A stretch of 64,000 nt of DNA, from positions 1,344,065 through 1,408,064 of the forward strand of contig NZ_PDOG01000001.1 in assembly GCF_003202205.1 (NCBI RefSeq), read 5' to 3'. Source of the stretch: Halomonas sp. LBP4 (GTDB lineage: Bacteria > Pseudomonadota > Gammaproteobacteria > Pseudomonadales > Halomonadaceae). Position numbers and translations under genes: made by a program. Under the pieces are notes generated by a model, which was not told the DNA's origin, searched no databases, and was given only the letters and a program-made list of their open reading frames with translations. This document shows positions 19,042-27,440 of this stretch, one piece after another (positions within the stretch are counted from its first letter, which is position 1; every line of letters starts with the position of its first letter).

Positions 19042-19400
19042 AATGATAGAACCTTACCTATATTCATGGGCATGAATCCCAAGATAGACCTTTCATAAAG
19101 AATTGCAAGGACCAGGCCATAGCAGGCAGTTTGTCACGAATGATGGGGCACAAGGCTGCCATACCGCGCCTCAACGCCTTGTTATGGTTGTATAAATGCT
19201 GTCTTTCGCTGCCTGATGGCGTGATTCGAGACGCTTGCCCGACGCGACGATACAATAAGCGGTAGCTGCCATACTCAGCCTCTCACTTGCACCAGGGCAG
19301 CCTCGATGCACTAAAACAGTGCCGGCGCGCCAGACCTAACCGCCCTTGGAAATCGACCAGACATTCCTCGGGATCTCACTTGAAGAGAAGAGACCAATCG
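19042..19400. promoter_or_regulatory. Divergent promoter region between the carbamoylase operon and the XRE-cupin regulator
   Basis: About 360 bases without a gene. It contains the palindrome listed separately close to the carbamoylase start. The rest is moderately AT-rich, with no promoter I can place confidently. Confidence 0.6.
19062..19077. promoter_or_regulatory. Perfect 7-2-7 palindrome, candidate operator
   Basis: ATTCATG at 19062-19068 and CATGAAT at 19071-19077 are separated by GG. The site begins 21 bases upstream of the carbamoylase start codon. A palindrome of this size fits a dimeric HTH repressor, and the divergent XRE-cupin protein is the obvious candidate. This is inferred from position only. 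Confidence 0.4.
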
Positions 19401-19994
19401 ATGGGGAAAGATCCAAAAACAACACCAACCGGTGAAACCGATAGTGAGCTCGGCATACGCATCAAACACCTTCGCATGAGCCGTGGCTTGCGGATGCGGG
19501 AGGTGGCCAAGCAGGCAGCCTGTTCGGAAAGCATGGTATCCAAGATCGAGGCGGGCCATACCGTACCCTCACTGAGGGTCCTGCACAGCATTGCGCATGC
19601 CCTAGACGTCAGCATCGCCTCGCTGTTCGAGACCCCGAAGGCCGCCGGCATCGTGCGACGTGCCGGGGAGCGGCCGATGATTCGCCTGAAGGGCGCCAAC
19701 TACTCAGGTCAGATCGCACTGGAAGGCCTGGCCCCAACCGAACAGAATGCCCTGCTCGAGGCAAACATTCACATTGTCGAACCAGGTGCCGAAAGCGACG
19801 GCGCCATCAGCCATGAAGGCGAGGAGCTGGGCCTGGTGATCGAGGGCTGCCTGGAGCTTCAGGTCGATGATGAGACCTTCTTTCTGCAGACCGGGGACTC
19901 CTTCTGGTTTCCGTCCAATCGCAAGCACCGCTACCGCAACCCTGGTCGCACTACCGCCCGTATCGTCTGGGTAAATACCCCACCAACCTTCTGA
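19401..19994 (+). CDS. XRE-family regulator with C-terminal cupin domain
   Basis: 197 residues from the ATG at 19401. Residues about 16-72 are a Cro/CI-type helix-turn-helix (I-K-H-L-R-M-S-R-G-L; E-S-M-V-S-K-I-E-A-G-H-T-V-P-S-L). Residues about 115-190 are a small cupin barrel (H-E-G-E-E-L-G-L-V-I-E-G; G-D-S-F-W-F-P-S-N-R-K-H-R-Y-R-N-P). Such regulators commonly sense a small amino compound in the cupin (PuuR and related proteins). It is divergent from the carbamoylase-liv operon, which it most likely controls. The reading frame is open 38 codons upstream, but that extension lacks family features. Confidence 0.9.
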   Translation: MGKDPKTTPTGETDSELGIRIKHLRMSRGLRMREVAKQAACSESMVSKIEAGHTVPSLRVLHSIAHALDVSIASLFETPKAAGIVRRAGERPMIRLKGANYSGQIALEGLAPTEQNALLEANIHIVEPGAESDGAISHEGEELGLVIEGCLELQVDDETFFLQTGDSFWFPSNRKHRYRNPGRTTARIVWVNTPPTF

Positions 19995-20039
19995 CCACGC
20001 TCGGCAGGCCCCGATGCCCCATGCCACGGGGCCGGAACA

Positions 20040-20600
20040 TCAGTTCTTGCCCCCGGACGGAACGTCGCTGCAGACAGGAGTCTGCTGAGACCCGGCTCGG
20101 GAGAGGCCAGCAGGGCGCACTCGTTGAGGAATTCGTGACAAGGCGGGCGTTGGAGCCATTCCAGAACACAATCGGGTAGGGACCGGGGTCACCCCCGGTG
20201 CCCTCCCAGACCACCGTATATGTACGGATCCGTATACAATTGCCTCGCGGTTGATGAAGTCTGTGATCTGCGAGGGCTTGAAGGCGCCGCGGAGTATGGT
20301 GGGGTAGAGACTCGGCTCGGTGTCCAGCGGATTGTGGATTGTCACGATCAGCCACGGATCTCCGAGCCCTATCATGTCCACGCCGTGCGGGTTGTCGTTG
20401 GCGCGCAGGAAGGCCTCCATGCTGGCAAACGGGGAGGACTCCATCCCATTGCTTACGACCAAACACCTCGATGGGCAGGCCATCGAGATCCAGGATTACG
20501 ACAGCAGATCCCAAAGCATCGCGCGACAGCTCTCCGCGGCGGAGACGGGTCATGCCACGGTCACCGCCCCCTGAGGGCGCGGGATCGTGAGTCAGATGCA
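20040..20600 (-). pseudogene. Unrecognised frameshifted coding remnant
   Basis: Three short minus-strand stretches in different frames look protein-like but do not join: S-A-V-V-I-L-D-L-D-G-L-P-I-E-V-F, then D-M-I-G-L-G-D-P-W-L-I-V-T-I-H-N-P-L-D, continuing to D-F-I-N-R-E-A-I-V-Y-G, then V-V-W-E-G-T-G-G-D-P-G-P-Y. I do not recognise the family. A decayed gene with two frameshifts is the simplest reading. A perfect 12-bp palindrome TACGGATCCGTA lies inside, at 20223-20234. Confidence 0.3.
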
Positions 20601-20864
20601 CTCAGCATCCTGATGCTGGGTGGCCAGCGGTGGCAAGGGGCTTACCATCAGTACCGGGACAAATGGTGGTGTGTCGCACCCCGACTCCCGCCGACGCGCG
20701 TCACGGATCCACTTGTGCACCAGGTTGCCGTTCAGGCTATGTTCCAGGGCAACTCCGGCCACCGAGGTGCCGGGTTACTGGCAGGCAGTCACGATCCTGA
20801 CCTTGAACTCGGGAGTGTAGTGGCGACGCCGACGAATCACGCGATCAATGCTTGGGATGGTCAT
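20600..20864 (-). pseudogene. IS66-family TnpA (HTH protein) remnant with nonsense codon
   Basis: From an ATG at 20864 the minus strand reads M-T-I-P-S-I-D-R-V-I-R-R-R-R-H-Y-T-P-E-F-K, a typical IS66 TnpA opening. At codon 30 (20775-20777) a TAA interrupts. The same frame continues as P-G-T-S-V-A-G-V-A-L-E-H-S-L-N, then L-V-H-K-W-I-R-D-A-R-R, the HTH core, and fades near 20600. No TnpB or TnpC follows, so this is another piece of IS66 debris. Confidence 0.75.
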
Positions 20865-20900
20865 GGTAGTGCCCATTTAGAAATAGATGGGCACCTACTG

Positions 20901-21713
20901 TTACGCGCTGCTGGCCTCAGCGGAAGATGGGCTTTCCGGACGGATACTGTGGAGGAACCACAGTAGGATGCTAACGAGAAGCGACGCTGCCAACGACAAA
21001 CCAAATACAAAGACCGAAGCTAGCGATTCTACGCTTGAAGCCAGTACCGCACTGAAAGCTATCAAGCTGAGCATTCCGAGCTGGGTATCGGCCAGGGTGG
21101 CACGGGCCACCTCGGCGCCATAGCGCTGATGTAGAGTCAGAGCAATGGTCAGCATGCCGATGGGGAAACTCAAGGCTACACCGGATACGGCGGGTGCGAA
21201 ATCATCCAAGACCGCCGTAGCCAGGCAGACGATCGCCCCAGCGAGCGCGCCTCGAATGAGTAAATCGCCCCAATGCAGCGGTGCTGATACCGCACTTCGC
21301 GCAAGCCCCAGTGAATTCATCAAACGCAGCGCCAGTATCATGCCCAGCCCGATCGCGGCTAGCGCCAACGCCACGCCACCAGGCAGCACCGCTACGGCGG
21401 CCGCCACCGGAACCCAAAGGGCGGCGGCCAGAGCGACGCTGGCCAATGCACCCCATCGACCGGCCAGCAGCACATAGCTGAGGCAAAAGGCTAGAGTCGC
21501 CAGCATGGCATGCAATGATCCCAGAGCGGCATCGGCGACGAAGGCCGACGGCTGCTCGCGGAGCATGAAGAAGTAGCCCGGCCCCAGCACGATGGGCGTC
21601 CCGGCCAGGACGCCACCAAGCTTGGGGCCCAGACGCACCACCGCCACGGACACGCCAATTACCACAATCGCGGTGGACAACCATTTGACGAGCAGAATAC
21701 TGAGCATCGGCAT
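20901..21713 (-). CDS. Integral membrane protein of unknown function
   Basis: 270 residues, almost entirely hydrophobic, with about eight predicted membrane segments in two halves. Each half begins with a glycine/proline-rich stretch (L-G-G-V-L-A-G-T-P-I-V-L-G-P-G in the first, F-A-P-A-V-S-G-V-A-L-S-F-P-I-G in the second), which suggests an internal duplication. I do not recognise the family. It starts 12 bases after the stop of an SDR gene and is probably the last gene of the operon with the deacetylase and MFS transporter, so a transport role is possible. Confidence 0.75.
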   Translation of the reverse strand: MPMLSILLVKWLSTAIVVIGVSVAVVRLGPKLGGVLAGTPIVLGPGYFFMLREQPSAFVADAALGSLHAMLATLAFCLSYVLLAGRWGALASVALAAALWVPVAAAVAVLPGGVALALAAIGLGMILALRLMNSLGLARSAVSAPLHWGDLLIRGALAGAIVCLATAVLDDFAPAVSGVALSFPIGMLTIALTLHQRYGAEVARATLADTQLGMLSLIAFSAVLASSVESLASVFVFGLSLAASLLVSILLWFLHSIRPESPSSAEASSA

Positions 21714-21725
21714 GATCCCGGCCGA

Positions 21726-22466
21726 CTACATTACATCGCCACTGTTGGGTCCAAGGGTCTGGCCAAGGTACAGATCGCCGTCCGGTGAAGCGGCCAGCAT
21801 CAGTGCAGTAGGTGCCACCTCTTCAGCTTTGCCGAAGCGGCCCAAGGGAAGTTCCGCTTCCTTGTCAGCAATCCACTGGGGACTCAGGCCTTCCAGCATC
21901 GGCGTCAAAATAGGTCCAGGGGCGATGGCGTTGGTCAGCACATTAAAGGGGGCCAGTTCATGGGCCATGGACTTGGTTAACCCCAGTACGCCGGCCTTGG
22001 CCGAACAGTAATGGGACAGGCCCATGCCGCCCTTGAGCGCTAGCTGAGAGGCCACGTTAATGATGCGCCCGCTCTTGCGCTCTACCATGTGCGGCGCGAC
22101 CTGGCGACTGACTAGAAAGACACCACGCAGGTTAATGCCGATCATGCGATCGAAGGTCTCGGCGGTCATTTCGAGAAAGGGCTTCTCGTCAAGAATGCCT
22201 GCACTGTTGACCAGCACGTCAATGGCCTGATGGGTGTCGATCACTTCATCGACCATGGATTTCACCGAGGCTTCGTCGAAGACGTCAACCGCGTGAGTGG
22301 TAAAGCGGGATCTGAACGCCCTACTCACTTGCTCGCAGGCGTCGGCATTGCGATCGGCCACGGCAACGGTGGCGCCTTCGGCGTGATACAGATGGGCGAT
22401 GGCGCGACCGATACCGCTGGCTCCGCCCACCACCAAGGCGACCTTGCCTTGAAGTTTATTTGACAT
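21726..22466 (-). CDS. SDR oxidoreductase (FabG-like)
   Basis: 246 residues. Classical SDR motifs are present: V-V-G-G-A-S-G-I-G for the nucleotide, N-S-A-G in the core, and catalytic S-Q-L... with Y-C-S-A-K. C-terminal A-P-G-P-I-L-T-P-M is usual for the family. D-R-N-A-D after beta-2 favours NAD(H) over NADP(H). The reaction is oxidation or reduction of a secondary alcohol/ketone. It shares an operon with another SDR and an MFS importer, so a catabolic substrate is more likely than fatty acid synthesis. Confidence 0.88.
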   Translation of the reverse strand: MSNKLQGKVALVVGGASGIGRAIAHLYHAEGATVAVADRNADACEQVSRAFRSRFTTHAVDVFDEASVKSMVDEVIDTHQAIDVLVNSAGILDEKPFLEMTAETFDRMIGINLRGVFLVSRQVAPHMVERKSGRIINVASQLALKGGMGLSHYCSAKAGVLGLTKSMAHELAPFNVLTNAIAPGPILTPMLEGLSPQWIADKEAELPLGRFGKAEEVAPTALMLAASPDGDLYLGQTLGPNSGDVM

Positions 22467-22528
22467 GGAGGAACTCTCCTTTCAAGAGGGAGACGAGGCA
22501 GGGAGACCCCCACCCCGTGTCTGCGCGG

Positions 22529-23317
22529 TCAGCTCGGCCAGCGAACAGTCAGGCCACCGTCGACGATGAGCTGCTGGCCGGTCACATAGGTGGCATCGTC
22601 ACTGGTCAAAAAGCGCACCGTGCGTGCCACTTCCTCGGCACGACCCACCCGTCCCGACGGAATCAACTTGCCGGCGGCGGCGAGCCCCTCGGGGCCCAGC
22701 GAGTTAACTGGATCCAGCGACTGCGGCGTCTCGATCAACCCTGGAACAAGGGTATTGACGCGGATGCTGCGTGGCGCGAGCTCTACCGCCAGAGACTTCA
22801 CTAGCCCCATCAAGCCACTCTTGGCCGCAGCGTAGTGGGCATGGTCGTCCCATCCATAGACGCCACCGGCAATTGACGAGATGGCAACCATGGCGCCAGG
22901 CCCGGCCATGACCCGGGAAGCTGCACGGAAGACTCGCATCACCCCAGTAAGATCCACCGACAACATGTCGTTCCAGGCCTCATCTGAGAGGTCATGCAGC
23001 GACGCCTGGCGCAGGATCCCGGCTCCGGCGACGGCAATGTCGAGGGCGCCGAAGGTATCGATGGCGGCTTGGGCTAGGGCGTCACACTGGGACCCATCTC
23101 TCACGTCTACCGCCACGGCTACGCACTCGCCGCCAGCCTCCCTCACCGCCGAGACGGTTTCCTCGACGTCATGAGGGTCGCCCGGGTAGTAACCCGCTAC
23201 CACCTTGACGCCAGCCTTGGCATAACTGACCGCCAAGGCCTGGCCGATCCCACTAGCGGCACCGGAGATGATCGCGACCTTTCCTGCCAGACCATCGTCA
23301 CGTTTTAAAGTGTTCAT
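22529..23317 (-). CDS. SDR oxidoreductase
   Basis: 262 residues. I-S-G-A-A-S-G-I-G is the glycine motif, A-G-A-G-I-L the core, and S-S-I-A-G-G with Y-A-A-A-K the active site. V-P-G-L-I-E-T-P closes the cofactor pocket, and Y-V-T-G-Q-Q-L-I-V-D-G-G-L-T is the C-terminal signature of classical SDRs. Its start overlaps the stop of the MFS gene (ATGA), indicating coupled expression. Two SDRs in one operon suggest consecutive redox steps or alternative isomers of the imported substrate. Confidence 0.88.
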   Translation of the reverse strand: MNTLKRDDGLAGKVAIISGAASGIGQALAVSYAKAGVKVVAGYYPGDPHDVEETVSAVREAGGECVAVAVDVRDGSQCDALAQAAIDTFGALDIAVAGAGILRQASLHDLSDEAWNDMLSVDLTGVMRVFRAASRVMAGPGAMVAISSIAGGVYGWDDHAHYAAAKSGLMGLVKSLAVELAPRSIRVNTLVPGLIETPQSLDPVNSLGPEGLAAAGKLIPSGRVGRAEEVARTVRFLTSDDATYVTGQQLIVDGGLTVRWPS

Positions 23318-24672
23318 GCCACAGCCTCCTCGAGTGTGTCGTGCTCAAGGTGATCCACATGTCGAGTACCGAACATCAACAATCCACTGAGAACCAGCGG
23401 CAGGGAGCCAGCCAGAATCGCTGCCCAGGTCATGCTGACGCCAATGGTCAACAGCACAGATACCAGGCCCGAACCGACAATTGCACCCACCGGGGCCATG
23501 ACGTGGGCCACATTGGTTCCGGTGCCACGAACGTGGGCCGGGAAGGACTCGCCCATGTAGAACAGGATGGCGGCGAAGGGGCCAAGCAGGAAAAATAGGG
23601 TGATAGCGTACATCAGATAAACGAAGCCATCGCTGGCCGGACCAAGCAGCATCAGGATACTGGCGATACCGCCGAGCAGGAAACCCATCAGTACAGTGTT
23701 GCGGCGGCCGATGCGATCTCCCACCAAGCCATGGCTCAGGTAGCCAACAAAGCCTACTGCGTTGGCCAAGATCAACACGTAGAGGGAGTTTTCAAAACTG
23801 ACACCCTTGGCTTCCACCAGCACCGTAGTGCCCAGCACCGCGAAGACCTGAATCGCCATCCAGCTGAACAGCCAGACCAGCGATAACGAGATGGTATGAC
23901 GGCGCAGTTCAGGTGCGAAGACACCCTTCAGACCCAGGTTGCTTCCTGTGTCTACCTCGACGTCGTGTTCGGCGGCCAGCTTAGTGGCGCCCTCGGCATC
24001 TCCCGCCTTGCGCCGACGCTCGACTTCCTTTATCGCCGCGAACACTGGCGATTCTGGCAGCTTGACAGCCATCACGATGACAATGATCGAGGCACAGGCG
24101 GCAACAAAGAAGCTACCGCGCCAGCCCACAACGGGCAGCAGCAGCGAGGTCATGCCCGCAGCCAGCAAAGCGCCTACTGGCCAGCCGCTCTGCACTAAGC
24201 TGTACATGAAACCGCGCCCCTTGGCCTTCTTGTAGATCTCGTTGAGATAGACGGCGTTGACCACCTCCTCAGAGACCGCAAAGCCGGAGAAAGCGCGAAT
24301 AATGACCATCGAGGCCGCCCCCATGGCAATCCCCGACAATCCAGAGCTAACCGCCCCACCTATAACCAGCAGGATCAGCGTCTTCTTGCGTCCAAAGCGA
24401 TCGAGCAGGGTGCCAACCACCAGCGAGACGACAAACACCCCAATGGTGGCCCAGGTGTTGATCGCAGTGGCCTTAGCAGCACTCCAGCCAAAATCGTCGG
24501 CGATCACGGGCAGTAGTGTTCCGAAGAGGGTGTAGTCGTAGACAGACGCCACCCAGGCGATAAAGCAGACTAGCGAGGCGTAGCCGATCTGCTTCTTGGT
24601 GATGACAGCGTTCCAGGGCTCATCCGCGTCAGAACGGGCCCCAGAGGGCGCGGTGGAAGTTGGTTCGGTCAT
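23314..24672 (-). CDS. MFS transporter (metabolite:proton symporter type)
   Basis: 452 residues from the ATG at 24672, preceded by AGAGGGTG at good spacing; a GTG three codons earlier is the alternative. Twelve membrane segments are visible. The MFS loop motif reads G-T-L-L-D-R-F-G-R-K-K between segments 2 and 3, and G-D-R-I-G-R-R-N in the second half. A cytosolic loop of about 50 charged residues lies in the middle. The closest style is the aromatic-acid/dicarboxylate/sugar-acid symporters. It presumably imports the compound handled by the PuuE-like enzyme or the two SDRs. Confidence 0.88.
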   Translation of the reverse strand: MTEPTSTAPSGARSDADEPWNAVITKKQIGYASLVCFIAWVASVYDYTLFGTLLPVIADDFGWSAAKATAINTWATIGVFVVSLVVGTLLDRFGRKKTLILLVIGGAVSSGLSGIAMGAASMVIIRAFSGFAVSEEVVNAVYLNEIYKKAKGRGFMYSLVQSGWPVGALLAAGMTSLLLPVVGWRGSFFVAACASIIVIVMAVKLPESPVFAAIKEVERRRKAGDAEGATKLAAEHDVEVDTGSNLGLKGVFAPELRRHTISLSLVWLFSWMAIQVFAVLGTTVLVEAKGVSFENSLYVLILANAVGFVGYLSHGLVGDRIGRRNTVLMGFLLGGIASILMLLGPASDGFVYLMYAITLFFLLGPFAAILFYMGESFPAHVRGTGTNVAHVMAPVGAIVGSGLVSVLLTIGVSMTWAAILAGSLPLVLSGLLMFGTRHVDHLEHDTLEEAVA

Positions 24673-24727
24673 TGACGTCACCCTCTTTCGTTATCGTTGT
24701 GGTGTGGTTGTTAGTACAGATCCAACG

Positions 24728-25609
24728 TCAGCTGCGCGGGTGGCGGCTGGCGAAGTCGTCGGCGATCTCGTCGAAGGTGCAGAAGCGCACGCCCTCGTGG
24801 CTCTGCATGTGCTCGATCAGTCGCTCGAGCATCATGAGAACCTGAGGGCGACCCGAAACGTCGGGGTGGATGGTCATGGTGAACACCGCGTAGTCATTCT
24901 CGCGGTAGACCCAGTCGAACTGGTCCTGCCACATCTCGCCCAGCTGACGCGGGCTGACGAAGCCGTGACTGTTGGGGGACTTCTTGATGAACATCATCGG
25001 CGGCAGGTCATCGAGGTACCAGTTAGCCGGAATCTCGATCAGGTCGGTTTCCTCACCGCGAACCAGCGGCTTCATCCACTCCTTGGCGGGCTTGGAGTAG
25101 TCGATCTTGGTCCAGGAGTCGCCAACGCGGACGTAGTAGGGGTGGAAGTCGTTATGCATCAGGCTGTGATCGTACTTGATGCCACGTTCGAGCAGCAGCT
25201 CGTTGGTCACCGGGCTGAACTCCCACCATGGCGCCACATAACCCGTCGGCCGCTTGCCGGATAGGTTAGTCACCAGCTCGATGTTGTAGTCGAGGACGTC
25301 CCGCTCCTGCTCGCGGGTCATGGCAATGGGGTTTTCGTGGCTGTAGCCGTGAACGCCGACCTCGTGACCCGCATCCACTACAGCTTTCATCTGCTCCGGG
25401 AAAGTCTCGATGCTGTGGCCGGGAATGAACCAGGTGGTCTTGAGGTTGTAGCGCTCGAATAGCTTGAGCAGGCGCGGCGCGCCGACTTCACCAGCGAACA
25501 GGCCGCGGGAGATGTCGTCGGGGGAGTCCTCGCCGCCGTAGGAACCGAGCCAGCCGGCCACGGCGTCCACGTCGACGCCAAATGCACAGAGAATCTCTTT
25601 TTTCGCCAT
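24728..25609 (-). CDS. Polysaccharide deacetylase-fold hydrolase, PuuE (allantoinase)-like
   Basis: 293 residues from the ATG at 25609 with AGAGGTG upstream. The longer frame from 25675 is not supported. The NodB-type barrel shows F-G-V-D-V-D-A near the start, T-T-W-F-I-P-G-H and [12 protein letters not shown] in the metal region, Y-V-A-P-W-W-E-F-S, and a late [12 protein letters not shown]. That last segment and the lack of a signal peptide match the cytosolic PuuE allantoinase/cyclic-imide hydrolase group rather than chitin deacetylases. A cyclic amide such as allantoin or an imide is the likely substrate, in keeping with the NCS1 permease on the other side of the regulator. Confidence 0.85.
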   Translation of the reverse strand: MAKKEILCAFGVDVDAVAGWLGSYGGEDSPDDISRGLFAGEVGAPRLLKLFERYNLKTTWFIPGHSIETFPEQMKAVVDAGHEVGVHGYSHENPIAMTREQERDVLDYNIELVTNLSGKRPTGYVAPWWEFSPVTNELLLERGIKYDHSLMHNDFHPYYVRVGDSWTKIDYSKPAKEWMKPLVRGEETDLIEIPANWYLDDLPPMMFIKKSPNSHGFVSPRQLGEMWQDQFDWVYRENDYAVFTMTIHPDVSGRPQVLMMLERLIEHMQSHEGVRFCTFDEIADDFASRHPRS

Positions 25610-26038
25610 CTTGAACACCTCTATTAGTACTTGGCCATGGTGTGCTTGCAGCAGGCGAATGGTGGTCTTCACCATCCGCTCTCAATTGGATACTGAACAC
25701 AAAGGTCATTTTTGTCAAGGCAAGAACATCACCAACTGGAGACGCCCGTTTTGTGGCCTCCAGTTGCACCAAAAGGGCCAAAGTCGGGAAAGCCCATGGT
25801 GCAGTAAAAATATAAACAAATCAGAGAATTACCACCTTTGCTCTCGATCGCGTTGCGCAACGGTTTTCGACCAGAGGCTAACCATCGTTACCGATGCTCC
25901 AAAACAGGCCATTATTTACGACTATTGAATTCACATGTCATTTTAGCCAGGGCTTTGGAAGCCCCCCACAACCTTCCGTAAAGGCAGGCAGGCGCATTGC
26001 GCCCTAACGAGGCAACAGAGCAAAGGGAAGGCGCCGAC
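25610..26038. promoter_or_regulatory. Intergenic region upstream of the PuuE-like operon
   Basis: About 430 AT-richer bases. They should hold the promoter of the minus-strand operon and the 3' end of the GntR transcript. A small hairpin, GGGCTT-TGG-AAGCCC (25950-25964), could end the GntR message. No protein-coding signal was seen. Confidence 0.5.
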
Positions 26039-27082
26039 TCAAGTGATTTTGAGCAGGTAAGGCGGAAGGTCTGGCTCGGGAAAGACCGACAGCACTTTCA
26101 GTCGGCGCCGGGTGCGCTCGGCCGCCGCCTGAAGATGTGATTGCAGACTGGAAGCCGCGGCGTCGAAGGCGCCGAACAGCAGATGGTCGAGGACCAGCTT
26201 GTGCTCCATCAACAGAGGTTCGTCCGGTGGCACGCCTAGCGTCTGAAAAAATATGCGATTGACGACCACCGGCAGCTGGCATTGGGCGATCATCTCGCTA
26301 GCCTTGCGATTTCGGTAGTGGCGCAGGCATCGCTGATGCAGATCCTGCTCTAGGCGGGTGATGGTCGCAGCGCTCTGCAGGTCAGGATGATCGATCATGC
26401 GCTGAACCCCCGCCTGCATCGCCTTCAGTTCGGCGCGATCCAGCAGAGGTCCGGAAGCCCTGAGCGCCGCCGGCTCGAGAAGAACGCGAATTTCGTAATC
26501 CTCGGACACCGCCTGGGCCGTCAGAGGGCCGGCCAACCAATGAGAATAATGGTCCTTTTCGACCAGCCGCTGATTGCGAAGACGTCCTAGCACCTCCCTG
26601 GCCACGGTGCGACTGACGCCGTGGTACTCGCTGAGTATCGTCTCAACGATGCGAAAGTGACCAAAGGCCAGGCAGGTGGCAACGGCCTCCTCCACCTGAG
26701 CGTAGATGCGATCGGCGGCCGGCCGAGTATCCACGGCGGGCTGATCATCAGCGGCTAGCCCCAGCATCTCCGGCGTCAGCGCCTCCCGCGTCGGCGTCAC
26801 CGAGTCGGGCTCCGGCGTCGCCAGAAAGCCGCGCCCCTCGAAGCGACTGATCACCCCCTGTTCGTGCAGCAGTTCCAGCGCCTTGCGAACCGGACCGCGA
26901 CTGGTGCCGTACAGCCTCGCAATAGGACCCTCGAGCAGAACCAGATTGGATGGCACGCGCTGAGCCAGAATGGCCTCACGCAAAGACGCCTGGATCATGG
27001 CATAGCGCGGAGCGCGCCCCTCTTGACGCCTGCTGGAACTGTAAGCGATAGCCAGAACCCCCTCCTCCCCGAAGTCATCCAC
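26039..27082 (-). CDS. GntR-family regulator with two winged helices and an FCD-like domain
   Basis: 347 residues, about 110 more than a normal FadR-type GntR. Residues about 28-90 form one GntR winged helix (R-E-A-I-L-A-Q-R; S-R-G-P-V-R-K-A-L-E-L-L-H-E-Q-G-V-I). Residues about 122-185 form a second, more diverged copy (S-R-T-V-A-R-E-V-L-G-R-L-R-N-Q-R-L-V). The rest is an all-helical FCD-like ligand domain (E-I-R-V-L-L-E-P-A-A-L; F-H/D-L-H-Q-R-C). It is divergent from the NCS1-amidase operon and faces the PuuE operon, so it probably controls both. The start codon choice is uncertain; an internal ATG at residue 29 would remove nothing essential. Confidence 0.85.
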   Translation of the reverse strand: MDDFGEEGVLAIAYSSSRRQEGRAPRYAMIQASLREAILAQRVPSNLVLLEGPIARLYGTSRGPVRKALELLHEQGVISRFEGRGFLATPEPDSVTPTREALTPEMLGLAADDQPAVDTRPAADRIYAQVEEAVATCLAFGHFRIVETILSEYHGVSRTVAREVLGRLRNQRLVEKDHYSHWLAGPLTAQAVSEDYEIRVLLEPAALRASGPLLDRAELKAMQAGVQRMIDHPDLQSAATITRLEQDLHQRCLRHYRNRKASEMIAQCQLPVVVNRIFFQTLGVPPDEPLLMEHKLVLDHLLFGAFDAAASSLQSHLQAAAERTRRRLKVLSVFPEPDLPPYLLKIT

Positions 27083-27440
27083 TCACTCGTCTCCACCCTG
27101 GCGAGCGCCAGATTTGCTCGCCCGACGCTAATCAAACGCACCATAGACGACAGCGTATTTTGACACTTCCCTCCATGCCTTTCGAGCCGAGAAAAAGCGA
27201 CGACTGTCGACAAAAACCATAAAACCTAACAGCAACCAGATTTTCAGAGTGGCTTTTCCTTTATAAAACAGCCTATTAGATTAAGCCGTGTCGCTCTATA
27301 CGACCTTAGGAGAAGGTGCGTCTCTTGCCAAATGATGATTTTTGTACCCATAATGCATTTATTGGATTCGGCGCGATCAGGTCATCGTCGCCGAAAATCG
27401 CCTTCTAACAACAATCGCACAACCCCAGAGGAGCGATACC
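27083..27440. promoter_or_regulatory. Divergent promoter region between the GntR gene and the NCS1 operon
   Basis: About 358 bases, clearly AT-richer than the flanking genes, with no coding signal. Both transcripts must start here. I could not single out a convincing GntR operator by eye. Confidence 0.6.

Noticed and set aside
20220..20966. 248-codon plus-strand frame
   Set aside because: It runs antisense over the unknown remnant, the IS66 TnpA remnant and the end of the membrane protein gene, without any family resemblance.
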